In this document: piece after piece, positions 1 to 7,514 of the stretch
Layout: each line of letters opens with the position of its first letter
How positions within the stretch are numbered: position 1 is the first letter of the stretch
DNA from: Micromonospora rubida
GTDB taxonomy: Bacteria; Actinomycetota; Actinomycetes; Mycobacteriales; Micromonosporaceae
DNA: 64,000 nucleotides
Direction: 5' to 3'
Assembly (NCBI RefSeq): GCF_009908295.1
Contig: NZ_JAAALO010000011.1
Location: 81,583 to 145,582 of the forward strand
Notes under the pieces: model-generated
What the model saw: the letters and a program-made list of their open reading frames with translations, nothing else
Databases searched by the model: none
Told to the model about the DNA's origin: nothing
Translations under genes and position numbers: made by a program

Positions 1-158
1 GTTCCTTTGCTCGATGCCGCCGCCCTGGCGATGCGCTCGATCGATGCCGTGGCGTAGCCCTCGCTGTTGATCACTGAGATGGCTGCGGCGACGATGTCCT
101 GCCGACGGGCGCGTTGCGTCCGGGTGAGGGCATCCTCCGCACCAATTTTTGACTGCAT
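1..158 (-). CDS. TetR-family repressor, N-terminal part only
   Basis: About 52 codons of a TetR-type repressor lie in the window; the gene reads leftward and leaves it at base 1. From the ATG at 158 the visible protein has a short leader, a first helix (RRQDIVAAAISVINSEGY) and the start of the helix-turn-helix (ASIERIARAAASSKG), the order usual in TetR DNA-binding domains. The ligand-binding half is outside the window, so no effector or target can be named. No ribosome binding site precedes the ATG, while a -10-like TAATCT lies six bases upstream, so the message is probably leaderless. An inverted repeat overlaps the start codon, which suggests autorepression. Confidence 0.8.
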   Translation of the reverse strand, partial: MQSKIGAEDALTRTQRARRQDIVAAAISVINSEGYATASIERIARAAASSKG

Positions 159-194
159 GGTCAGAGATTAGACCATGCGGTCAGATTTTGTGAA
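156..194 (-). promoter_or_regulatory. leaderless promoter and operator of the TetR gene
   Basis: On the minus strand, TTCACA (194-189) and TAATCT (170-165) are 18 bases apart and TAATCT ends six bases before the ATG. CATGGTC (156-162) and GACCATG (171-177) form a perfect 7-bp inverted repeat with an 8-base spacer that covers the -10 box and the start codon. A further GGTC lies at 179-182. The site is of a size and placement typical for a TetR autoregulatory operator; binding itself is inferred. Confidence 0.5.
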
Positions 195-200
195 GATCCT

Positions 201-213
201 GCCTCGGCGAGGC
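201..213. terminator. short palindrome beyond the polymerase gene
   Basis: GCCTCG-G-CGAGGC is a perfect 6-bp palindrome about 120 bases beyond the polymerase stop codon, and GGCCTcAGGCC at 317-327 is a second one nearer the stop. Neither is followed by a T run. They may help end the polymerase transcript, but support is weak. Nothing else is visible between 195 and 331. Confidence 0.25.
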
Positions 214-331
214 CTCTGAAGCTCGTTCCGAGCTACATCCACCGAGGCTGATGCCGCGCGCATCATGATCTGCAGCCACGCGGTGGAGTCGCCTTGAGGA
301 CGGCGGGGCAGGGCTGGCCTCAGGCCGACGG

Positions 332-2008
332 TCAGGCGTCGGCGTAGCAGTCGACGACGGACAGGTCCAGCGGGAACCGGACCGGAGTGTCGCCGAACAG
401 CAGGGCTGTCGCCCGCTCGCCGCTGGCGCGCACCATCTCGGCCACCGCGTCGGCCTGCGCCGCCGGGCAGTGCACGATCACCTCGTCGTGCTGAAAGAAG
501 ACCAGCTCGGCGTCGGTGCCGGCGAGCGCCGTCCGCAGGGTGGCCAGCAGGGTGGAGGCCCACTCGGCGGCGGTGGCCTGGATGACGAAGTTGCGGGTGA
601 ACCGGCCCCGGGAACGGGCCGCCCGGGCCCGGGGGCCCTGCGGGTCGGCCGCCGCGTCCGGGTCGACCCCGGCGTCGTCGCCGTCGGCGAAACCGGCCGT
701 GCCGGGCGGGCACGTCCGGCCCAGCCAGGACCGGACCAGCCCGCCTGCCTCGCCGGTGCGGGCCGCCGCCTCGACGTACGCGAAGGCGGTCGGGTAGTTG
801 CGCCGCAGCACCGCGAGGGCGGGGACGGCCATCCCGCCGGTCTGCCCGTACATCGCACCGAGCAGGGCTACCTTGGCCCGGGCGCGGTCGCCGCCGAAGG
901 AGTCCCGGGCGAGGGCGGCGTAGAGGTCGCCGGCCCCGCCCGCGGCGGCGAGCCGGGCGTCGTTGGAGACCGCGGCGAGCACCCTCGGCTCGAGCTGGCC
1001 GGCGTCGGCGACGACGAGCCGCCAGCCCGGGTCGGCCACCACCGCCCGCCGGATCACCTTCGGGATCTGCAACGCGCCGCCGCCCCGGGTGGCCCAGCGG
1101 CCGGAGACCACCCCGCCGGGGACGTACTCCGGATGGAACCGGCCGCCGCGCACCCAGGCATCTCGCCAGGCCCAGCCGTGCGCCGTCCAGATCCGGTAGA
1201 GCTCCTTGTGCTCCAGCACCAGCGGCACCGCCGGGTGGTCGACCCCGCGCAGCACCCAGGCCCGGGTGTTGGGCAGCTCCACCCCGGCCCGGGCGAACGC
1301 CTTGAGCAGCTCGGCCGGGGAGTCGGCGTGCACCCGGCGCAGCCCGAACGCCGCGGCGATCCCGGCCGCCAACTCGGCCAGCCTGCGGGGCGGGCCGCCG
1401 ACCGGGGACGGCTCGCCGAGCAGCTCGGTGAGAAGCTCGTCGTGCACCTCGGCACGCCAGGGCAGCCCGACCGCGCCCATCTCGCCCGCGATCAGGGCGC
1501 CGGCCGACTCGGCGGCCACCAGTAGGCGGAACCGGCCGGGGTGCTCGGTGGCGGCGGTCCGGGCGAGCTGGTCGGCGTACACCCGGGTCAGGGCCTCGAC
1601 GCCCGGGCCTGGCGGGCCGGGCAGCGCGTCGAAGAGCGCGCCCTGCCCGTGGCCCGGCGGCTCGGCCGCGCGGGGCGGCGGGTCCGGCGGCACCGGCGCG
1701 CCGGTCAGCCGGGCCCAGGCGGCGGCGAACGAGCGGGGCTCGCCCCAGCGGCCGGCGTGCCCGAGCAACAGCGACTCGGTCAGCTCGACGTCGTGGCAGC
1801 GGTCGAGCCGGACCCCGGCGCGCAGCAACACCGGGTAGACGGCCGCGCCGCAGGCCCAGACCCAGCGCGGATGCTCCGCGGCCTCCCGGGTGGCCACGGC
1901 GGCGGCGAGGTCGGCCACCGAATCGGCCGGGGCCGTGGGCCGACCGACGGGGTCGAGGGGTTGCAGCACTCCCCCGCCCCGGTCGTCCGACACCACCGCG
2001 ACCAGCAC
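332..2008 (-). CDS. family A DNA polymerase (bifunctional exonuclease/polymerase type)
   Basis: This 558-residue protein is a short Pol I-like enzyme of the kind often annotated in actinomycetes as bifunctional 3'-5' exonuclease/DNA polymerase. The polymerase half carries motif A (VVADAGQLEPR, near residue 335), the O-helix motif B (RAKVALLGAMYGQ, near 380) and motif C (FFQHDEVIVHCP, near 510), with the catalytic aspartates present. The N-terminal region lacks a recognisable Asp-x-Glu exonuclease motif, so proofreading may be degenerate or lost. There is no 5' nuclease domain, so it is not the replicative Pol I. The start is a GTG at 2008. It reads away from the transporter operon, separated by a long hairpin and a G-rich tract, and probably acts in repair synthesis. 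Confidence 0.85.
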   Translation of the reverse strand: MLVAVVSDDRGGGVLQPLDPVGRPTAPADSVADLAAAVATREAAEHPRWVWACGAAVYPVLLRAGVRLDRCHDVELTESLLLGHAGRWGEPRSFAAAWARLTGAPVPPDPPPRAAEPPGHGQGALFDALPGPPGPGVEALTRVYADQLARTAATEHPGRFRLLVAAESAGALIAGEMGAVGLPWRAEVHDELLTELLGEPSPVGGPPRRLAELAAGIAAAFGLRRVHADSPAELLKAFARAGVELPNTRAWVLRGVDHPAVPLVLEHKELYRIWTAHGWAWRDAWVRGGRFHPEYVPGGVVSGRWATRGGGALQIPKVIRRAVVADPGWRLVVADAGQLEPRVLAAVSNDARLAAAGGAGDLYAALARDSFGGDRARAKVALLGAMYGQTGGMAVPALAVLRRNYPTAFAYVEAAARTGEAGGLVRSWLGRTCPPGTAGFADGDDAGVDPDAAADPQGPRARAARSRGRFTRNFVIQATAAEWASTLLATLRTALAGTDAELVFFQHDEVIVHCPAAQADAVAEMVRASGERATALLFGDTPVRFPLDLSVVDCYADA

Positions 2009-2122
2009 GGACGTGATTCTGCCTCGCCCCTACGACATTCCCCCCACCCCACCCACCCGCCCGCCGCGCCGGGCCGGGCCCGACGCCGCCGACGCCCCCG
2101 ACGCCGCCGGCCGGCCCGCGCT

Positions 2123-2172
2123 TTCACGGAAAGAGTGGCCATTCCGTATCGAATGGCCACTCTTTCCGTGAA
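2123..2172. repeat. long hairpin repeat, family A copy 1
   Basis: Two perfect 22-base arms (2123-2144 and 2151-2172) enclose the 6-base loop CGTATC. The arms begin TTCACGGAAAGAGTGGCC. A second member lies at 42151-42208 with 26-base arms. The two differ inside the stem by an A:T to C:G swap on both arms (GAGTGG/CCACTC versus GCGTGG/CCACGC), which keeps pairing. The element sits between the polymerase start and the 3' end of the permease operon, and both copies are flanked by a C-rich tract on the left and a G-rich tract on the right. A role as transcription terminator or barrier at the 3' end is inferred. Confidence 0.8.
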
Positions 2173-2187
2173 TTTGCGCGCGCAGAG

Positions 2188-2221
2188 CGGGGTGGGGGTA
2201 GGTGGGGGTGGGGGTGGGGGG
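2188..2221 (-). terminator. C-rich (minus strand) tract after the permease stop
   Basis: Immediately beyond the TAA of the leftward permease gene the transcript would read an almost uninterrupted run of C with single A or T interruptions (G runs on the plus strand). A C-rich, G-free tract followed by the 22-bp hairpin is compatible with Rho-dependent termination or with G-quadruplex formation in the DNA. The same arrangement recurs after 42060/42253 and around 29447-29550. Confidence 0.4.
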
Positions 2222-3181
2222 TTATTTGCCTACGCCGGCGGTTAGGCCGGACTGCACCTGTCGTTGGAACACGATGTACACGATGAGCACCGGGAGCATC
2301 GCCATGGTCACCCCGGCGAACAAGCCGGACCAGTCGGACTTGTAGCCCTGGTTGACCGACAGCTCGATCAGGCCCTGCGAGATCACCTGGTTCTTCGGCT
2401 CTCCCGCCACCGACTGCATCAGCAGCGTCGGCAGGTACCACTGGTTCCACTGGCCCAGCACGTTGAAGATGCCGATGCTGATCAGGCCGGGCTTGGACAT
2501 CGGCAGCATGACGCTGAAGAACAGCCGGCTGTGCGAGGCTCCGTCCACCATCGCCGCCTCGGCGATCGAGTTCGGCAGCGTCCGGAAGAACGAGTGCATG
2601 AAGAAGACCGTGAACGACAGCGACCAGGCCACGTACACGAAGATCAGCATGAGGTGCTTGTTCGGGCCCAGCAGCGGGAAGGCGAGCCCCGTGTTGTAGA
2701 CGCCCTTGAACAGCGGCACCGCGGCGAGGTAGATCGGCAGCGTCAGGCCCGACAGGAACATGTAGTAGATCAGCCGGTTGCCGGGGAACTCGTAGCGGGA
2801 CAGCACGTACGCGGCCATCGAGCCGAGCAGCATGGTCAGGAAGACGCTGCCGACCAGCACCAGCAGCGTGTTCAGGAAGAACGCCCCGAGGTGCCCCTCC
2901 CCCCAGGCCCGGGTGAAGTTGTCCCAGTGCAGCTTGTCGGGGATCAGCGACAGCGGCTTGCGGATGACCTCGGAGTCGTCCTTGAACGCCGACATCACCA
3001 CCCACAGCAGCGGGTAGATCACCATGACGGCCCAGACCACCAGGAACACGTGCGAGAAGCCGTTGAAGAAGCGGCCGCCCAGCTCGCGGCTGCGGCCGAG
3101 GAGCCCGTCCGGCGCGGGGGTCGGCGGGGTGCGCCGCTCGGGGCGGGTCCGGTCACCGGACGGGTGGATCACCGTGCTCAT
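2222..3181 (-). CDS. sugar ABC transporter permease, MalG/NgcG type
   Basis: The 319-residue inner-membrane permease has about six hydrophobic segments and ends with the family's QSGLTAGVGK tail. The EAA loop that contacts the ATPase is visible (EAAMVDGASHSRLFFSVMLP, about two thirds along). The first 40 residues are a cytoplasmic, proline-rich leader. It is the last gene of the leftward operon that starts with the RpiR-type regulator at 7318, and lies 12 bases after the partner permease. By context it is the second transmembrane subunit of an N-acetylglucosamine/chitobiose importer. No ATPase gene is present in the operon, so it probably borrows a shared MsiK-type ATPase encoded elsewhere. 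Confidence 0.88.
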   Translation of the reverse strand: MSTVIHPSGDRTRPERRTPPTPAPDGLLGRSRELGGRFFNGFSHVFLVVWAVMVIYPLLWVVMSAFKDDSEVIRKPLSLIPDKLHWDNFTRAWGEGHLGAFFLNTLLVLVGSVFLTMLLGSMAAYVLSRYEFPGNRLIYYMFLSGLTLPIYLAAVPLFKGVYNTGLAFPLLGPNKHLMLIFVYVAWSLSFTVFFMHSFFRTLPNSIAEAAMVDGASHSRLFFSVMLPMSKPGLISIGIFNVLGQWNQWYLPTLLMQSVAGEPKNQVISQGLIELSVNQGYKSDWSGLFAGVTMAMLPVLIVYIVFQRQVQSGLTAGVGK

Positions 3182-3193
3182 CGTCCAGCCTCC

Positions 3194-4144
3194 TCAGTAC
3201 TCGATCCGCTCACGGCGGGTGATCCGGAGCTGGAGCGCGGCCAGCAGGATCGTGAAGATGGCCAGCGACACACCCATCGCGCAGGCGTAGCCGAACTGAC
3301 CCTTCTGGAACGCGGTGAAGTTGAGCACCGACGCGAAGATCTCGCTGGCGTGGTTGGGCCCGCCCTGGCTGGGCGTCATGACGAAGACCAGGGCGTACAT
3401 GTCCAGCGCGATGAATCCCAGGTAGACCCAGGCCACGGAGATGGTGTCCCGCAGCAGCGGCAGGGTGATCCGGAAGAACGTGTGGAACCGGCTCGCGCCG
3501 TCGAGGATGGCCGCCTCGTAGATGTCCTTCGGGATCGACTGCATCGCCGCGGAGAAGAGCACCATGTAGAAGCCGGCGCCGCTCCACACCGCGATCAGCA
3601 GCAGCCACCAGAGCACCGCGGGCACGCCGAGGAAGGGCTCGGGGTCGGCGGTGAAGGCGATCGGGTTGTCAGCGTCCACCAGCCCGATCTTCATCAGCAG
3701 GCCGTTGACCAGGCCCTGACCGTCGGACCGGTAGATCTGCTGCCACATCACGGCGATGACCACGAGTGACAGGACCTGCGGGAAGAAGAAGATGACCTTG
3801 TAGAATCCGGAGCCGAAGATGCCCCGGATGCCGGCCCTGTCCTCGCGTCCGCCCACGTTGAGCAGGAACGCGAGGAACAGGGCCAGCGCGATCGTGAACA
3901 GCGGCACGGTCACCAGGAAGAACACGTTGTGCCAGAACGCCTTCCTGATCAGCTCGTCGGAGAACAGCCGGATGTAGTTGTCCAGCCCGACGAAGTCCTG
4001 CTTGTCGGAGTAGCCTCCCCAACTGGTCAGCGAGTATCCGGCTGCCTGGGCGAAGGGCCACACCACGTAGAAGAGGTACAGCGCGACGGGGAGGGCAAGG
4101 AAGCCCGTGACGAAGCGCGCGACACCGTGCCGCATTCCACTCAC
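3194..4144 (-). CDS. sugar ABC transporter permease, MalF/NgcF type
   Basis: This 316-residue permease has an N-terminal membrane segment (ALPVALYLFYVVWPF) and further segments typical of MalF-like subunits, with the EAA motif at EAAILDGASRFHTFFRITLP. It ends in the basic tail RITRRERIEY. It lies between the substrate-binding lipoprotein (33 bases upstream) and the second permease (12 bases downstream), so the three form one importer. The paralogue at 13737-14645 shares the same gene order and the closing RRERIE motif. Function in amino-sugar or chito-oligosaccharide import is inferred from the neighbouring binding protein, kinase and RpiR regulator. Confidence 0.88.
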   Translation of the reverse strand: MSGMRHGVARFVTGFLALPVALYLFYVVWPFAQAAGYSLTSWGGYSDKQDFVGLDNYIRLFSDELIRKAFWHNVFFLVTVPLFTIALALFLAFLLNVGGREDRAGIRGIFGSGFYKVIFFFPQVLSLVVIAVMWQQIYRSDGQGLVNGLLMKIGLVDADNPIAFTADPEPFLGVPAVLWWLLLIAVWSGAGFYMVLFSAAMQSIPKDIYEAAILDGASRFHTFFRITLPLLRDTISVAWVYLGFIALDMYALVFVMTPSQGGPNHASEIFASVLNFTAFQKGQFGYACAMGVSLAIFTILLAALQLRITRRERIEY

Positions 4145-4177
4145 TCTCTCGTTCGGATCAGTGGTCCGTGACCGCCA

Positions 4178-5590
4178 TCAGGCGCGGGTCTGCTTCTTGA
4201 TCGACGAGTCCTTGGCGACCTTGTCGGCGGCCGCCTGCATCTTGTCGACGAACTGCTGCGCGCTGAGCCGGCCGGCCATCAGCTCCTCGGAGAGGTTCTG
4301 GCTCTCCTTGTCCAGGTCGGCGTAGAAGTCCTGGAACTTGACCTTGATCAGGTCCTTGGGCGCGTTCTTCATCAGCTCGTTGGCGGTGGCCAGCGCCGAG
4401 TCCTGCACCCCGTCGCCGGAGCCCTTGGTGGAAGCGAGCGACTTGGTCAGCTCCGCGAACTTGGTGGAGCCGGACTTGGACAGCACGGCCCGCAGGAACT
4501 CCTTCGCCGCCGCCTTGTTCGGGGCCTTGCTCGGCACCACCAGGCCCTCGCCGGCACCGGCGAAGACGTCCTTGGGCGCCTTGTCGGCGGCGCCCAGGCT
4601 CCAGTAGTCGGACACCTTCATCTCGAAGCCCGGCGGGATGGTCGCCGCCATCTCGTTCTTCAGCCAGGTGCCGACCTGGATGAACGCCGCCTTGCCGTCG
4701 AGCCACGCCTGCTGCGACTGGGTGTGGTCGAGGTTGCCCGGCAGGAGCAGCTTGTCCTTGACCAGCTTCTCCCACGCCTGCAGGGCCGGCAGCACCCCGT
4801 CTGCCTTCCAGGCGTTCTCCTTGAGGTTGTCGATGTCGATGACGACCTGCCGGCCGGCGGACTTCCAGATCGTCGCCATCAGCGCCCAGCGTGGGTAGTA
4901 GCCGTGCTTGGCGTCGTGCACGTACGGGGCGATGCCCTTGGCCTTGATCTTCGGAGCGAGGGCGAAGAACTCGTCGAACGTCTTCGGCGGCTCCCAACCC
5001 TCCTTGGTGAACAGCGCGCCGTTGTACCAGTTGCCCCAGACGGTGTAGGCGACGTTCACCACGTAGAACTTGCCCTGGAAGGTGCCGTCGTCGACGGTGC
5101 CCGGCAGCAGCGAGTCGGCCACGGTGCCCTCGCCGTCCCAGGCCGCGGCGGTGAGCAGGTCGTCCAGCGGCTCGATCGCGCCCTCGTTGACCAGGGTGCT
5201 GATGTCCATCATGTCCGCGCCCGAGTTCATCACGAGGTCGCTCGGCTGCGTCGCCATCTTCGGCTGTTCTTCGGTCTTGATCTTCTGGGTGGAGCTCATG
5301 TTGACCGTGACGCCGGCGTGCTTGGCGTTGAAGACGACCTTGTCTTCCTTGGCCCACTGGTCGCCCAGCCCGCCGTTGAAGACGACCACCTTGACGGCGC
5401 TGCCGTCCTTCACGCCGAACGGGTTGTCCTTGCTCTTGGCGGACCCGGAGTCGTCGGACTTGCTCGGCTCGCTGCCGGCGCAGGCGCTGAGCAGACCGGC
5501 GGCGGGGGTGACGAGCAGGCCCGCGGCGGCGGCGCGGCGCAGCAGGGTCCGGCGATTCAGGTCGGCCGGGTGCTCGGGGGTAACCGACAT
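4178..5590 (-). CDS. ngcE: NgcE-like amino-sugar-binding lipoprotein
   Basis: A 470-residue extracellular solute-binding lipoprotein. The N-terminus has a twin-arginine-like stretch (NRRTLLRRAAAAG), a hydrophobic core and a lipobox ending LLSAC, so it is probably exported and anchored by a lipidated cysteine. The ATG at 5590 is chosen because AAGGAGA lies eight bases upstream; a longer open frame to 5680 adds only low-complexity residues and overlaps the preceding gene. The sequence resembles NgcE, the N-acetylglucosamine/chitobiose-binding protein of streptomycetes. It starts 25 bases after the SIS-domain gene and is followed by the two permeases. A clear paralogue with a nearly identical signal region and the same SIKK-containing C-terminus is at 14642-16057. 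Confidence 0.85.
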   Translation of the reverse strand: MSVTPEHPADLNRRTLLRRAAAAGLLVTPAAGLLSACAGSEPSKSDDSGSAKSKDNPFGVKDGSAVKVVVFNGGLGDQWAKEDKVVFNAKHAGVTVNMSSTQKIKTEEQPKMATQPSDLVMNSGADMMDISTLVNEGAIEPLDDLLTAAAWDGEGTVADSLLPGTVDDGTFQGKFYVVNVAYTVWGNWYNGALFTKEGWEPPKTFDEFFALAPKIKAKGIAPYVHDAKHGYYPRWALMATIWKSAGRQVVIDIDNLKENAWKADGVLPALQAWEKLVKDKLLLPGNLDHTQSQQAWLDGKAAFIQVGTWLKNEMAATIPPGFEMKVSDYWSLGAADKAPKDVFAGAGEGLVVPSKAPNKAAAKEFLRAVLSKSGSTKFAELTKSLASTKGSGDGVQDSALATANELMKNAPKDLIKVKFQDFYADLDKESQNLSEELMAGRLSAQQFVDKMQAAADKVAKDSSIKKQTRA

Positions 5591-5615
5591 CGTTGTCTCT
5601 CCTTGTGGTGTCGAA

Positions 5616-6365
5616 TCAGGCGGTTCGCCGGAGACGCCCGGCGTACCGCGACTCAAGGGCGAGGTTGTGCTCGTCCCCACCGGGGACGTTGGCGGAGAGG
5701 TAGATAGGGGGTACCTCTCCGGCCTGGTGGAACCGTCGTACGACCTCGGCGGTCAGCAGCTGCGCCAGCAGCGCGGCGGTGACCGAGGAGACCGCACAGA
5801 CCGCGCCGCCGCCCTCGAGCGGCAGCAGTGCGTCGCCGTACGGCGCGCCGTTGTCCAGCACGACGTCGGCGAGGTCGGCGAGCCGGTGCCCCGACGGGTG
5901 CCGAGGGGCGACCCGCGCGGTGTGCTCGACGGAGGTGACCGCGATCAGCGGATGGCCGTTGTCCCTGACCAGCGTCGCCAGCTCGACCACCGAGCCGTTG
6001 ATGCCGGACTGGGACGCGACCAGGAAGACGTCCCGCGGGTGCGGGGCGGCCAGGGCGTAGAGCTGGTGGGCGACGGCCGGGTCGCGTTCCAGCAACGGAT
6101 CGGCGAGCACGTCGCGGGAGGCGTCGCCGTGCAGCACCAGGTCGTGCAGGGTGATCCGGTTGGTCGGGACCAGCCCGCCGGCCCGGGCCACCAGCTCGGC
6201 GGCGAACACCTCGGAGTGGCCGGCGCCGAACGCCTGGAGCACCCCGCCGGCGCGCAGGCTGGCGGCGATCAGGTCGGCGGCCCGGCCGACCGCCTCGGTC
6301 TGCGAGTCGACGAGCCGGTCGAGTACGGGGCGGACGGCGGCGGCGTACCCCTGTGCGCTGATCAT
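5616..6365 (-). CDS. SIS-domain sugar isomerase-like protein (UPF0309 type)
   Basis: The 249-residue protein carries a SIS (sugar isomerase) fold: AGHSEVFAAELVARAGG near residue 50 and FLVASQSGINGSVVELA near residue 120 are the phosphosugar-binding loops. It resembles UPF0309 proteins, which accompany amino-sugar transport operons and are related in fold to MurQ and GlmS isomerase domains. The ATG at 6365 overlaps the regulator's stop codon by four bases (ATGA), so the two are translationally coupled. Its substrate is probably a phosphorylated amino sugar made by the kinase at 7515, but the reaction (isomerase, deaminase or etherase) cannot be told from sequence. Confidence 0.8.
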   Translation of the reverse strand: MISAQGYAAAVRPVLDRLVDSQTEAVGRAADLIAASLRAGGVLQAFGAGHSEVFAAELVARAGGLVPTNRITLHDLVLHGDASRDVLADPLLERDPAVAHQLYALAAPHPRDVFLVASQSGINGSVVELATLVRDNGHPLIAVTSVEHTARVAPRHPSGHRLADLADVVLDNGAPYGDALLPLEGGGAVCAVSSVTAALLAQLLTAEVVRRFHQAGEVPPIYLSANVPGGDEHNLALESRYAGRLRRTA

Positions 6366-7318
6366 GCGGCTGCACCCTTCGCGGCCTTGTGCCCGTCGAC
6401 GGCCTGGGCGGTGCGCCGGAAGGCCGCGTGGGCGCGGGCGTGGGTGCGCTGCGCCACCGCGATGTAGAGCAGGTCGAGCACGACGAGCTGCGGGTGCCGG
6501 GCGGACAGCGCGTCCGGCCGGAAGGTGGTGGCCTGGCTGGCGGTGAGCAGCACGATGTCCGCCAGTTCGGCCAGCGGGGAGCGGGGGAAGCCGGTGAGAG
6601 CGACGGTGGTCGTGCCCCGGCTGCCCGCCTCGGCGAGCATCTCGATGGTCTCCCGGGTCTGCCCGGTGTGCGAGATGCCCAGTGCCACGTCGCCGGGGCC
6701 CAGCAGTGCGGCGCTGGCCAGCCCCTCGTGCACGTCGCTCCAGGCCCAGGCGGCCACCCCGATGCGGTGCAGGCTGAACTGCATCTCCGCGCCGACCAGG
6801 GCGCTGCCGGAGGCGCCGAAGATGTTGACCCGGCTGGCGCCGGCGATGGCCACCGCCGCCCGCTCGACCTCGGTCAGGTCGAGCAGCGCCGCGGTGTCGT
6901 GCATGGCCCGGGTGTCGGCCGCCATGATCTGGCCGAGCACCCGCTCCAGGGGGTCGCCGGGCTGGATCTCCCGACCGATGTCGACGGTCCAGCCGGCGGA
7001 GCGGGCCCGGCCGGTCTCGGCGGCGATGCCGAGCCGCAGGTCCGCGTACCCCTCGAAGCCCATCGCCCGGCAGAACCGGGTGATGGTGGCCGGTGAGGTG
7101 CCGCTGCGCTCGGCCAGCTCGACGATGGTGGCTCGGGCCGCGGACTCCGGGTCGCTGAGCACGTGCTCGGCGACCCGGCGCAGGGCGCCGGTCAGCTCAC
7201 CCGCGCCGGCCCGGACCCGGGCGAGCACGCCGTCGGTGGGGAGCGAGCCCCGCCGGTCGGCCGTGTCGGCGTCGACCACGGCGGCCCCCTCGGGGGTCTC
7301 CAACTCGTGATCCACCAT
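6362..7318 (-). CDS. MurR/RpiR-family transcriptional regulator
   Basis: A 318-residue regulator with an N-terminal HTH_6 domain (VELAERSGTSPATITRFCRA, residues about 65-90) and a C-terminal SIS domain (INIFGASGSALVGAEM-like segment near 160 and ISHTGQTRETIEMLAEAGS near 215) that senses a phosphosugar. It heads the leftward operon of SIS protein, binding lipoprotein and permeases and is divergent from the kinase gene. The ATG at 7318 is preceded by GAAAGG. An AT-rich dyad in the intergenic region overlaps its likely promoter. Families of this type usually repress amino-sugar uptake until a phosphorylated ligand binds. Confidence 0.88.
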   Translation of the reverse strand: MVDHELETPEGAAVVDADTADRRGSLPTDGVLARVRAGAGELTGALRRVAEHVLSDPESAARATIVELAERSGTSPATITRFCRAMGFEGYADLRLGIAAETGRARSAGWTVDIGREIQPGDPLERVLGQIMAADTRAMHDTAALLDLTEVERAAVAIAGASRVNIFGASGSALVGAEMQFSLHRIGVAAWAWSDVHEGLASAALLGPGDVALGISHTGQTRETIEMLAEAGSRGTTTVALTGFPRSPLAELADIVLLTASQATTFRPDALSARHPQLVVLDLLYIAVAQRTHARAHAAFRRTAQAVDGHKAAKGAAA

Positions 7319-7348
7319 GCGACGCCTTTCGGAAAAGATTCTTAACTG

Positions 7349-7388
7349 TTAGTGGTAAAATTTCTTACTAAAGGCCCCCCGGTGTCAA
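7349..7388 (-). promoter_or_regulatory. divergent promoter region with RpiR-type dyad
   Basis: The intergenic region contains the only strongly AT-rich patch of the locus. TTAGT (7349-7353) and ACTAA (7367-7371) are inverted arms, with GTAA (7354-7357) and TTAC (7365-7368) nested between them. On the minus strand a consensus -35 TTGACA (7388-7383) places the -10 region inside this dyad. A regulator bound here would block the operon and could also control the kinase, whose possible -10 TAAAAT is at 7355-7360. The site is inferred from symmetry and position. Confidence 0.5.
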
Positions 7389-7514
7389 GGCCGTGGGCGA
7401 AGTTTTCAAACCGTTACCTGGACCGCGGCCATCGACCGGGCCCGGGGTCTTGCCTCCGGCAGCCGGGCCGACCAGCATGAATCCGCCCGCACCACAGTCC
7501 AGGGAGGATCAACG

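Noticed and set aside
2188..2221. Proven G-quadruplex
   Set aside because: The G tracts permit one, but sequence alone does not show formation; recorded only as a possible terminator-related tract.
4178..4607. Small plus-strand frames antisense to the binding lipoprotein
   Set aside because: They are mirror frames of a well-supported gene with no ribosome binding sites or domain similarity.
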